Assembly (NCBI GenBank): GCA_000727475.1
Contig: KL647296.1
Location: forward strand, 1,859,029 to 1,923,028
DNA: 64,000 nucleotides
Direction of reading: 5' to 3'
From: Sarcocystis neurona
Lineage: Eukaryota; Apicomplexa; Conoidasida; Eucoccidiorida; Sarcocystidae
A model generated the notes under the pieces. The model ran no database searches and was not told the DNA's origin. It saw nothing but the letters and a program-made list of their open reading frames with translations. The position numbers were made by a program, and so were the translations under genes. Below, one piece after another: positions 22,701 to 35,000 of this stretch. Numbering within the stretch: the first letter of the stretch is position 1; every line of letters begins with the position of its first letter.

Positions 22701-24755
22701 GCAGATACCTTCCTCAATAACGTCTTTGCGTCCACTATCACGGAGACGCTGATGCACTGGTGTCGGATAAACACTCTCTGCGCACACCTGCTGCTGACGG
22801 TCTGCGCCCTTCATGCGGGACGCGCAGACACATATATTCAAGTATGTTCACACGATGCACGCACACGTCTTATTATAAGTGTGCACAAGTAAGGCTGCCT
22901 ACAGCTTTTCATCTAGAAAAACGGTCTGTTCCTACGCTGATCCGTCTCAGCATAGATAGGTACTGCCACACGCAAGCGCGCACATACGTCATCGAGATGT
23001 CCTAAGAATGCAGGTTTGCACACATAAAGATATTTATGTGCAATGATGTACACCGACGTGCACGTGTACTGGTGCAGCGCCGCTTCTCCCTGCGTGTGTA
23101 CAATAATATCTCGCCACGCAGATAAGCACGTTTACACACAAGCGTAGTTACGATGCGCAATAACACACGAAGCTGCTTAAGGGAGGCCTTTAACAAGAAG
23201 ATTTCTGCAGAGTAGCGCAGTACCTCGCTGCGCAGCGAACTTTCTCATTGTTTAAACATACGCCAGTACGCGTACGTAAAATACATACATCTACGCGTAT
23301 ACAGATACCCATACACTTACAGTCTTACGAGTACAGGGGCGCACATCCATATACGTGTAAATATGAACTGACTACTCTGTTTATAACTGTCCGCCCATGC
23401 GTCCTCCCTCATACGCACATGACATTTATATGTAAACATATGTATGCATATAACTATATCTATACAGGGATTATGCATATAAATACATGTATATATGAGT
23501 ACATATACCAAACTTCATGTGAACGTGCACCCGAATGCATTACGCTTTCTTTTCCAGCTTCAGCATAACACTCAATGCGTGAAACTTCCTCAGACTTCCG
23601 CGGCACTGGTAAACAACTCTGATGCAGACCCCCTATTAGACGAACCGGGATTGCGCCTGGCAGCGCGTAGATACGCCATCGCCCCTACGTAATCCGCGTA
23701 CGACTAGAATGAACGAAGTCGCAGGGTTCTGTTTATCCCATACATAGAACGGTACCAAATATCAGCGTAACCCGCTATTCAATCCCAGTATACGGCCATA
23801 CTAAGATATCGACGTAGATATTGTCATCGCTAATATAGCGCAAATCAAGATACTACACTGGCTCCTCTCCCTCCTGACGTAGTAGATTCTAAACTAAAAA
23901 TTCCGTTTATCCTGACACAGACGATAGAACCGCGGCAGACGAATCGCAAGAAGAAGCTTCTGCACACTTGTGCAGCACGGCATGGCGCCGCAACGCGGTG
24001 GGTATGCTTATTCACGTATCGGCCCCAAGCATCGCTGGAGCATTTTAAGCAGTCTTGGCTGGGCAATCGCGCGCTATGTGACCAGCCTGCAATCATAACA
24101 AGACACTCTAGCACACGTGTACATTTATACATACATATATACACACATATGAAGCTGAATGCATACGTGTACCTGCGGGGACACGTACCTGACGCATACG
24201 TATGAAAATTTATCACCTGTGTACATATTAATGCATACACCGTTGCTGTTTACCTTCCTCACAATGCAATGCAGCGGCACACGGATGAGCACACACGCAG
24301 ACGTCTTCCCTCTCTCGGTGGTGTGTTGTTGGACACTGCTTCCTTGTATCGTCGTGAACACTACTCAGAGGGGTCTCTGTCTTTGCATTTCGCTTCATTA
24401 GGAAAAAAACACTTCCTCTGCATTTTTCTGTCTGTCTTGGTTTTCTTTATGACCGCAATAAGGACGGTGGTCACGTGACGTGCAGTACAGCCAGGCGGCA
24501 ACTAACAGGACACAGCACCGGCAGCCGAGAGAGCTGAGGAAGCGAACGCAATAACAGCAGGAGAGGAATGCGCGCCGCGGCAATAGGAAGGCGCGAATAG
24601 CTGCCCCACTAGGCAAACAAACAAGCGTAGGGACGACAAAGCGCCCAGCACAACGGGTAAAACATCCGCAGCGGCACAACGGGAGAAACGGCGCTAGATG
24701 CCGCGCCAGCGGACACTGACGCCGAGGCAATGAGGCGCAAGACGAGGACACTTAC
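19757..24755. other. Intergenic or 5' intron region, repeat-poor
   Basis: Upstream of the FNBP4-like gene. From about 19.8 to 22.9 kb the DNA is almost free of CAG and TA repeats and has frequent stops in all frames, apart from the ORF at 21.6-22.0 kb. From 22.9 kb alternating TACATA-type repeat resumes. No RNA gene seen. Confidence 0.55.
21626..22000 (+). CDS. Hypothetical ORF or exon of unknown function
   Basis: An open frame of 124 codons lies in an otherwise gene-free, repeat-poor stretch. The second half has ordinary amino-acid composition with no simple repeats: MRQQSQQATVPLCDAEVEYV, then PVVEPVAYSYLPVSTDV, ending RLRPNRDI and TAG. A start at 21806 (ACACAATGAGG) would give 65 residues. 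An acceptor-like ACGCAAACACAG ends at 21770, so the second half may be an exon. I do not recognise a family. Confidence 0.3.
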   Translation: MKSTRHVRVQNCNILSPGLCEGFTLYCYRNGESFFEWMTSVGSCVTQTQDLQTQLFQRNTMRQQSQQATVPLCDAEVEYVPVVEPVAYSYLPVSTDVLCYGAGVLAVYQVPAKEGIRLRPNRDI

Positions 24756-25053
24756 AACGTCAGCGTCAAAAGACGCGGCAGCGACAGCAGAAACAGAAGT
24801 CGTACAGGGGGAGACCGCAGTAGCAAGAACACAACAGCAGCACCACGGACAACAGTTGTGGGCTGAGCAACCGCAGCAGGAGGAGCACCCGTCGTAGTGT
24901 GAGCCACAGCAGCAGCAGAGACACATGCTGTAGACTGGTCAACAGCAGCAGCAGCGGCAGCAGGAACACCAGCAGGTGGCAGTTCGTCCGGTGGTCGTGT
25001 GGCACCTCCTCTACCCGTGTCTTCCGTCACCTCGTTGATAGAGCCCCTGACTT
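24756..25053 (-). CDS. Candidate upstream exon, Ala/Pro-rich, gene unassigned
   Basis: An acceptor AAAGTGCAG and a strong donor GACGTT|GTAAGTG enclose 298 bp open in one frame: INEVTEDTGRGGATRPPDEL, then Pro/Ala-rich sequence and a hydrophobic stretch near the end. It leaves in phase 2 and would join in phase to the acceptor-like site at 19756-19758, making it a 5' exon of the FNBP4-like gene. It could equally belong to another transcript or be chance open sequence in CAG-rich DNA. Confidence 0.3.
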
Positions 25054-28000
25054 CTGCACTTTAGTCTATCAAGTTGCAGGGTCCCTCTCGCATGTAGAAA
25101 ATGCACGTCAGACCGCCGCATGCTTGTTTAACATACAGAAGAAGTCCCCAAGCGTTTACTTCTTTTCTCTCTGTACTTACAAAGGCTCACGGATACACGG
25201 GGAGTATACGGAAGTTACTTACACACACATGACTACCCGGGTGCATATTCCCACATATGTGCCGGCCGCTGTGTCTACATACACGTGTACTACATACGGA
25301 CATATGTATGTATCTAAAGATTATATATATATATATATATGTGCACATACATATGTGTTTAGCTTGAAGAAGCACAAACAGAGTGAGATGCTACGGTTGC
25401 CAAGGCATGACCGATCACTGTAGACTTGGTTTGCGGCTGGTTGTGATCTCCCTATATGTCCTCACGCCCATCAACTGTGTCCAGTACTCTTTGCCTTTTT
25501 ACCCTTTGCATCTAGCCATATGCTTGCAGTTACTGAGATGCCTTTACCTACGTGTCCTTACGTCCACGCACCAACAAATATTAAATAGATATATACACAC
25601 ACAGTTGTGTTTCTGCACGCATACACATATACACGTAGACATATATATATATATATATATACACGTCTACAGCTACACATATGTATATATATATATATAT
25701 ATATATATGCGCTGATGCCTATATGTGTATGTACACCTGTACGTACAAAAGAGGAAGATAAACAAGGCTTCCAGCAGAAGGTTGTGATGTCTGGCTAAAC
25801 TTGCTGTAGCTTTACATACAAGACACACACGTGCTGCAGCAGCGCCGGCCGTGCCTGTGAGGCGGCAGCCGCAGCCAGGAAGCCGGCAGACGTGCTGCGC
25901 CGCGGCGCCTGCCTCTTTCTCGCTGCACGGGTGGACGCGCGTCCACACATATATGTCTGGTGTGATACTGACGTGTCTTTTCACGTATTACACATAAATA
26001 TTGTACAAACGAGAATCAAAATGACTACACGACGCAACCTCTACAGGGGGACACATATATATGTAGCTCTCTCTCTACGAAACACGTATTCTCTGCGCAG
26101 AGACGATGCGACTGCTATCTCTTGCCACACCCCGGCGGGCAGCACATGCAGATAAACAGGTGCCTATGTTCCTTTCCAAACTACGCGAACATATACAGAG
26201 GTCTACACACACACATAGGTACACGCTACTCTACGTATAGTAGTACACTGTATATATAGCTGTTCTGCTGTACACACACATATGCATATATATACTTAAA
26301 TGCAGATGTCCATCTATATATGTGAGAGCACGCGCAGGGCGGTAACTGCCCTGCGTACCTCTGTACCGACGCGCGACAAGCGGAGTCACAGTTCCCCTCG
26401 CGACCACCCGTGCTACTTGCTTTGTCGGACGGAGGCGCTGTCTCGGCCTGCTTCACATCTTCGCCCGTGTGTCTTCTCCTCTACGTCCGTACGTATATCA
26501 ATGTTATGTGTGTGCATGTATGTATATACGCGTATACTTACCTATACGTATACGCACGTACATGTATCTGTACAGCTACAAATATACACATAGGTGTTCC
26601 CCCTCACGAACACTCGATATTCTTTCTATACACACACATGTGTACTCACTTACACGCATAAGTATGTACACGTATACATATATATATATATATATATATA
26701 TGTAGATATATAGCGTCTTCTTACCTACAAGCGACACAGTCACTACTAATACGCACGTATCTTTCTGTACACATATCTGTAGACTGTATATAAGCAAAAC
26801 GACGTGGAGGAACAGGTGCACAGAGGCGGATGGAAAAAAGACATGCGCTTATGCATGTACTTCACGTGTTTGTCCACGAACACGTGCGCGTCTGATAGGC
26901 CGTACCTTGGCGCATATGTAGCAATTTTTGTCCGCAAAACGCTGCGTTTGTTCCTGACGTGCGGCTTTGCTGCAGCAGGCAGACACATCGGGGAGCAGAG
27001 AGGCCTTGTAAAAGAAGAAGACTTCAGATACTCCTACACACTAGAGGAATGCTTGCCTCAAAATACATATATATATATATATATGTATACGTACACGTGG
27101 GCGTGTGTGCGTACCACATAAATACGCACACATACACATAAAAAGGCCACTCACACAGAGAGACACATATGCATACACACAGAACCTCCCTATACATGTA
27201 TATATACGTATGCACACATAAACCGAGAGTTCTACGTACACACATGTAATATTCAACAAGTCTTACTACCAGCTGGCTCACACACGATCGCTGTGAGAGA
27301 GACACACACCTCGTCTCCTAAAAAGTTTTTGTCTACGCGTGTGCCCGCCCGCTCCACATACATTTCTATACTGCCTCTAGTGTTCTTCAGTACATGGTCG
27401 ATACACACATATATACATACGAACGAACACACATACATACACACGTATACCTAGGTACATAGGCAGACAGATAGATAGGTAGATCCATACATACATATAG
27501 ATACACACATTTATATGCGTACATACATACATATGTACACACGCATGTAGGTACATACGCACACGTGTACACACATATTCTTGTGTGCTATAGAAGACAC
27601 GCGTATTGACAAAGTCTTCTGTACACAGGTACACATGTACGTCTACAAAGCTGCCCACGTGTACGCTTGTATACCCGTATACATATATATATATGTATAT
27701 GAATATAGATATATCCGCATAGAAATATACGCATACGTGTGTACCTAAGTGTATCTGCCTGTGCATCGACACACACGCACCTATGTATATACACACGTAT
27801 GCTCGTACATGTGTGTCTATATATGTAATGTCTAGATACTTCTGCGCCATGCATGGCATTTCACAAAGAGATGCTGGGATCCGCAAGGGCCAGCGCATGT
27901 GTCTACAATTGCGTTCCTGTCGACTGTTCGCATGATGCGCGTAACGTTTTTTGTGCCGTTGCCCGTGAGGCGTAGAAAATCAAAATATCGCCTCCTTCCT

Positions 28001-28889
28001 CGACACTCCCTGACAAATCTCTTCCGAACGACCAATCTTCCTGGCATACATATATGTGCACACTTGTATAAATAACAAACACCGGAGTCTTTACATACAC
28101 GTATATATATATGTATGAATGCGGGTATCTAAATAGATATATGCGTATGTGATTCTCCAATACATATATATATATATATATATGGGCCCGTGTAGGCAGA
28201 TGAAGGTGCACACCTACAGACATGTAGACATACACAGCTACACGCACGTATGTATACGTATATGAGTGTATCTGCGCGGGACGTCAAGCAGTGCGTAGTC
28301 ACGCGCGCGCGCCTGCGAATCTTGACGTAGGTAAAGACTTATTCTTGCAACATTCTTGTGGATATATAAAATGCGTAACATACACAAAGAGAGCGTCTCA
28401 CGATCACCAAATTACCTACGTATATACATATATACACATATATACATGTATAACAGCGTACGCGTATCACGGCTTCAGATACAGGCAACCGACACCCGGA
28501 GCGACGTGTCTACTACTGTCTGCTACTATATATATATACATATGTATAGCAGCTTATGTGTATTACGGCTTCAAATACAGGCAAGAGACACCCGGCGGCA
28601 CGTGTCTACAACCACAAAGGCAAGTATTTACACGTTCCCGTGTTCCTCCGCTGTCGAAACCTTCAAATCAACACACGTATATAGACGTGTAAACACACAA
28701 GAATGTCCGTACAGATATGGGTCTCCTTGTCTACGTATACGTACACATATATATGCATCGAGGTATACACTACGTAGTACACACACGCGTATATTACGTG
28801 GACCCGCCCCCGGCGCAGACGGATGGACCAAGTTGTCTCTCTCTGGCAGAAACAGGCCGCCGAAGAGAAAAAAAGAAGAAACATCTTTT
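25054..28889. other. Intergenic repeat-rich region downstream of the CHERP-like gene
   Basis: Dominated by TA runs (for example 25685-25708, 26677-26701) and (ACGT/ATAC) alternating DNA. Open frames here are Tyr/Ile/His/Val runs from microsatellites. A short GC-rich island at 25.83-25.93 kb is open on both strands without recognisable coding. Confidence 0.6.
28445..28620. repeat. Imperfect direct duplication, unit about 80 bp
   Basis: Copies near 28445-28525 and 28540-28620 share CGGCTTCA.ATACAGGCAA, GACACCCGG and GTGTCTAC in order. Confidence 0.75.
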
Positions 28890-29071
28890 TTACTTGATAG
28901 CAATGATGTCGTGGTATTTCCCGGCCCGTTGCCTTCGAAATATTTCGAACGGATCGTCACTCGCTGCCGCCTGCTGCTGCTGCTGCCGCTGCAGAAGCTG
29001 CTGCTGCTGCCGCTCGAAGCGCTCCTCCGCCTCTGATGCCGCTCCCAGCCCAAGACGCGCTCCTCGGAGAC
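28890..29071 (-). CDS. CHERP: CHERP-like gene, last exon (C-terminal signature and stop)
   Basis: Acceptor CACGACGCAG, phase 1: LRGARLGLGAASEAEERFER, a Gln run, then SDDPFEIFRRQRAGKYHD, IIAIK and TAA. The D-D-P-[FY]-E-x-[FY]-R-R motif followed by a short basic/aromatic tail is the conserved end of CHERP. 'GARLGLGA' may be the tail of a degenerate G-patch. Confidence 0.85.
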
Positions 29072-32000
29072 CTGCGTCGTGTGTGTCCACACATCACACG
29101 TTCCATCCTATTGACAAATCCGTATCTATACAGATATACATATCAACGCTGGGAGCACAGATACATATAGAAATACACATATATATCTATACACATATAC
29201 ATACACGTGTATGCACGTGGATGCTCCACACACCCATCACCATATATATGTATACGTACATATATATATATACACACACATATGTATACAGAAGGCGCAG
29301 ATACTTATACATATATATGCAGGTATGCATGCGTGTACACAATAGATACATTGATATACATGTAGGTGATATCCACACAAATGTGGGAGAGTGAACATAT
29401 ATATATATACATACATAGACAAAGCCATATATATGCATACGTGTATACGTACACGCCCAGCATGCATATATATATATGTATTTATAAAGGATTATATTGG
29501 CACGTGTATACGTTTATATCCATTTACTCCTCTGTGAATGTACATATACGTATGTACGCGCCCCCAAATTCTCAAGCGCGGCCTCGTGGTGGCGCTTATC
29601 CGTTGAGCGCATCGATACGTCCTCACGCGCTCCACTTGTTCAGAAGCATCTACGTAGACCTAATACGTAGCTGCATTACCCCAAACATACATATATATAT
29701 AAATAAAGACACAGCATATATACGTGTAGAATAAATTAGTAGATATCTTTGTATACATACAGATACACACACATGTGTCGCCACACACCAACGTGGACCT
29801 GTCTACAATAACTCTCGTGTACTTGTTGAGTCTGCGGGAGGGCAGCCGTGTCAAGCCGTCAAGAAGATCTGCGTGCGCGTCTGGGGGTAGCAGCAGTCGC
29901 AGCAGCAGCAGCAGCAAAGGCTGGTCTGCTTAGCAGCAGGACACCACCTTCTCTCTCCCCCACATGGGCCCCACGCGCAGAAGAAACTGCGCGCGGGGAG
30001 GCTGTGTGCGGCGTGGTTGGTTCTACACGCGGGCCAGGACAATTTCTTCCGGAACACAAATATATACATGTAAACATACGCAAGTACGCATAGATCTAAA
30101 TATACAAACGTACACGTCTACACAGACATGTACGCATATACGTGTGCGGCTTTCTACGGTGCATCGCGTTTCTGTTGCTTCAGAACACTTCTGTGTGCTT
30201 CCACATCTGTATGCAGCTGCTTTTCCTGTCTCTTTCTATACTTAACCGCTTCCCCCTGCCCCCGCCGGCAGGAACGCACTTTTCTGCTACTGCTGCTGCT
30301 GTGCTCGTGTATCCTTCTCATCTTCCGCGTGCAACGTCGTCCCGCCCACGTCAACAAGAAAGAGGCTGTCTTCCTACGTTGTGCGGCGACTGAAGCGCGG
30401 CAGTCTTCCTTCTTCCACAGAAATCCTCCTGACCGCTCTTGATACGAGAGATCAGTCGCAAATATCCACCCAAATTTTTCTTCCTCGCACTCTTCCCCTC
30501 TCTCTTGAAAATGACCCACACGCTTCTCTCGCAGTCGTCCTTCACACGTTACCAACAAACCTTCCGCGCACACTTTTTCGGTCTTCTCTTTTTTTCTCTC
30601 TCAGCAGAGTCGCGTGGCAGGACTTCCCCTCCGTTGCGCTGTTTTTCTTTACTTCTCAAAAAGGCGTCGAGCCACCCCCTGCTGGCACAGCTGGTCTTCC
30701 CTCGGGTCTCTTCGCTTTCTGCGGGCTCGGGAACAACAACTGCTCCCGTTGCCGGAGGCCCGTCACCGAACCCTTCGCACACGCGTCCTGCAGCAGAAAA
30801 ACACTGGGCAGGTGTGTTACTGCTACGTGCGGCACACAGGCCAACAGCAGCAAAAAAGCGCTCACCAGGATGTCCTGAAAAAGACCCGTCGTCACCCACG
30901 CCCATTTCCGCGTGGACCCACGAGGACGGCCGCTCAGGCACACTTCTGCCTCCGCCTCCTCCTGCGCCCATGCCCACTCCGCCCATCCCCAGGCCGAGAC
31001 CGCCGCCGCCTCCTCGATCAATTTCCCTCATTTTCCTTTCTCTGTCTCTGTTGCACAGCAAAAACAAGTAGCGAAGCAGACACAGCAGCGGCAACAGAGA
31101 CAGATACTGCGGACCTCCCGACAAAACGCCACTTCTTCACCCCCAGGCGGTGGAAAACATCTTCACACACACGCGCTGCCACACCGGAATGAAATACACT
31201 TCTCTGGCGACGTGCGCATGCGCACGGCCCGACACCTCTCCCGGTCACAGAGAACGACGACCACGCGGCTTTCCGTGTGCCACTGGCGAGCGCTGCTATT
31301 CTAAAGAGAAAAAGAGCGAGAATATCAGAAAATCCTTCCCAATTCGGTTTTCCCCACACAAAGCATACATATCCATCTCAAAATCGTCGAAGAAAACAAG
31401 CGGATCTTCTCGTGAAGAAAAGAGGGTCCTCCTTTCCTCCTGCGTCGTTGCGCTTCCCTTGCAATTTCTCAACAAAACTTCGAAGATAGACGTCGCGGCC
31501 TAGCAACACGGGAGAGAGAACTACAAAACCCACGACGCAGAAACTCACCTATTTCCTGCAAGGACGTGTAGAGATATATATACACGTATATGTCCGTGCA
31601 CACATATTTATACATGTAAAATTTTCCCATTTATATATGTGTATGTGTATAGCAGGAGAGCGTGCAGCTGCACGTGCAAAGCCGTGGTATAATACACGTA
31701 CCTGTTCACTCCTCAGAAGTTTTTGTTCAGACGCGCACACGTCTTCTTACGCAGGCATATAGATACACTTTTATATGCGCATCTATAAATGTACGTATAT
31801 GTATATGTGTAGATGTACAAATAGACGTGTATTTCTGTATAGACACGTGTACTTATGCAGGGACGAGGACGAAGTATATATTGCAGAGAGATCCGAACAC
31901 GCACAGACACCTACAGACACACACACGTACACCTCTCTCTGGCTCTGTCTTTGTCCTCGAACGTGCATATACGTACGAAGAGAAATACGTGGTAATACGC

Positions 32001-35000
32001 AGGTAGTCGCACTACCAGAAGGCCACGTGGTAGAACGGGTGAACTAAGAAACATATGGCGCGTTGTTGGTGCGCTGCGCATGCGCCGCTGCAGCTTTATA
32101 CGTATATATGGATATATGTTCTATATATACATACGTGTGTGTGTGAGGGAGGATAGAGAGTGACGCGCACGCACTTCGACGCAGACAGAAGAACAAGAAA
32201 AAAAACTTAGTCAGGTGGTCACAGACACACACACATGCACACATAAGAGGGGCGTCCATCACTTGTTGAAGATGAGCAGCTTTCGCGTTCCACAGAAGAG
32301 ACGTGGACATACCGGACCTCGTGAACAGGCAATCCCCAAAACTGTCGCTGCAGCAATACTCCTCTACACTTTTTCTTCTCTCTCTCTACATATATACACA
32401 TGTGTGTATAGACGCATGTGCATACATATACATATTTATATACACATGTAGACACACACACATAAGTAGACACATATACATATACATATGTATGTATATA
32501 CGTATAGACACATACAAGTATAAATGTATACATATATATATCTGCGTAGATACGTCCGGACACACATAAGTATACACACATAAACATGTATATATATGTA
32601 TACACACGTAAGTACACATATACACATATACATATATACACGCACAGACATCCATATATACATATACATATATGTACGTACACACACACACACACACACA
32701 CACGCATACACACGTATACACATATACATATATATACACATAGAGAGAGAGAAAGTATCACACGCATGTTGTACACGACCGCAGTAAACGCTGAGGGAGA
32801 GAGGCTCTGCGCCCTTCCACCGGGCACGTACATATTCCACTGCGTACTTCGTTCTGACACTCCTGCTGGTAATTCTTCGTCGAGAACGAAGGGGAAGATA
32901 AAACTGTCCCCCCCCCGGCTGTCCCCCGTCCGATCGCCGACTACCGTCCCTCCGCCACTGCTGCTGCACCTATTTATCTTTATTTCTGTCGCTATTCACG
33001 CAGCAGGGTCGTGAAGAGCCAGTTCGGTCGCAGTGGCTACTTTTCTTCTCCCCGCGTCACTACGGTTTCTTGAACAAGTAGACACCCAGCTGCAAGATTA
33101 TAAGAAGAAGAAGTAAAGGATCCCGAGGCAGCCGAGGCAGCCGGGCTCCGGGCTGGAGCGAAGAGATCTATATTCCTCTGTATGTACACACCACACAGTC
33201 TGTGAAAAAGATGCGCGCCTGCAAATCTTGGCGTGTTCGAGCATGCACACATACACAGACATACGTAGGTGGGCCAGCGTCATTCGCGGAAACAGGCCTT
33301 CGTACGTCCTTGCGCGTGTCTACGGGACGCATGCGTACCTTTCTAGAATTCTTCCTTCGAGACACGAGGAAGGCGACTTCTCTGCCGAATTGCTGCGAGA
33401 TCTGCTGCTGTGTCGACCGCGTCGCCAGCGTCGGGCACCCCCTGCCGAGTCGCTGCGCGAGCGACTCCCCGACCGCGACCGCCGTCTCTTCGAATTACTC
33501 CGCGAAGACGACACCGACCGCGACCGCTCGCCTGCCTTCTCTCTTTCTCTGCCGTTACCCACGCGCCACATACACACACACACACACGGCAGCGGCGCAG
33601 CACCATTAACGCAGCAGCACCCACAGACGCACATGCAGCAGCAAAAACGCGGAGCCGCTGCTTCACGAATCTCTTCTTTTCCCGCCTTCCCCCCCTCCCC
33701 TCCGACGTGTCCCTCTGCGCTTCACACATTTGGACGCGCCGCCGTGGAGGGACGGCGGAAGGGGAGCGCAACGTGAACGCGCACGGCGGCCTCGCCCGTC
33801 CCTCTCAGTACTCTCCCCCTTTCTCACTCTGTTCCAGCTGCTGCTATTTTCAAGAGCAGCATGTATGAAGTTCATATCTTTCCACTCTACGGTACAAGTG
33901 GCAAAGCACAGCGTTCCTGCCGAATGAAGAGAAGACGCACAACTTCGCGCATGCGACACACCTCCCGCCTCGTGCGTCAGGAAGGACAGAGACGTGGCGT
34001 GTCTCTACAAACACTATATAAATGTGTATCTTCTTGCTGATCTAGGGAGACGCAAATATATCTACAAACAAGTTAGACACACATTTACATACATATATAT
34101 GTAGAGAGAGAGAGACGTGTTTCTGACCTATGTAGAGAGACACGCATATATCTACAAACACGGTATATACATATATATATGTTGTTGATCTCGGAAGGCA
34201 GAGACGCGTATATCTACAAATGCTACATATATATACGTGTTGATGTGTTGCTGATCTGGGCAAAGGGAAACGTAATCTACAAACAAGGAATATACACTTA
34301 GATACTGTTAATCCTTATTATACGAGTAGATGTGTGTAGGAGTCTACATCTCTTACACGTATGTACATACACATATACGTACTAGGTACAGAGAGCCATC
34401 TCTGCCCGCGTCCCTACATGTCTGCAGCACCCACGTGGGTGCACACATTTATATATATATATATCTATGTACGTCATGTATTCGTATATAGGCGCACACA
34501 TACACACACACACATCTACCCACACACAGATACACATATATTTGCGTCGTAGTGGGACACCTGCACGTGGGTGCGCGGGAAGTGTATCTACGGGGAATGA
34601 AAAAGGCTGTAAGGACCAGCAACAGCAAGCCTACAGCAGCAGCACCAGCAACGTTGCAGCAGCAGCAGCAGCAGTAGCAACAGCAGTGCTGCAGCAGCAG
34701 CAGTAGCAACAGCAATGTTGCAGCAGCAGCAGCAGTAGCAACAGCAATGTTGCAGCAGCAGCAGGAGTAGCAACAGCAGGGTTACCGCAGCAGCAGCAGG
34801 AGCAACAGCAACGTTGCAGCAGCAGCAGCAGTGGCAACAGCAAGGTTGCAGCCGCAGCAGCTGTAGCAACAGCAAGGTTGCAGCAGCAGTAGCAGCAGCA
34901 TTGGCAAGGTTGCAGCAGCGGCAGCGACAAGGCTGTAGGATCTGTGGAGGGGGAGACTGACTCGCGTCGGGCGAGCTTCGCTTCAATTTCTTCTAAATCC

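Noticed and set aside
25890..25985. GC-rich island considered as a gene fragment
   Set aside because: Short, Ala/Cys/Arg-rich in every frame, no splice sites or start supported, flanked by microsatellites.
32219..32860. Long Tyr/Val/Cys-rich minus-strand frames
   Set aside because: Pure translation of (TACATA/CACATA) alternating repeat; many equivalent artefacts occur across 22.9-53 kb.
34631..34961. Continuation of CHERP-like exon 10 into the CAG minisatellite
   Set aside because: It would add a Cys/Leu-rich tail unlike the family, whereas the GA|GTCAGT donor joins exon 11 in exact phase and leads straight into the RS domain.
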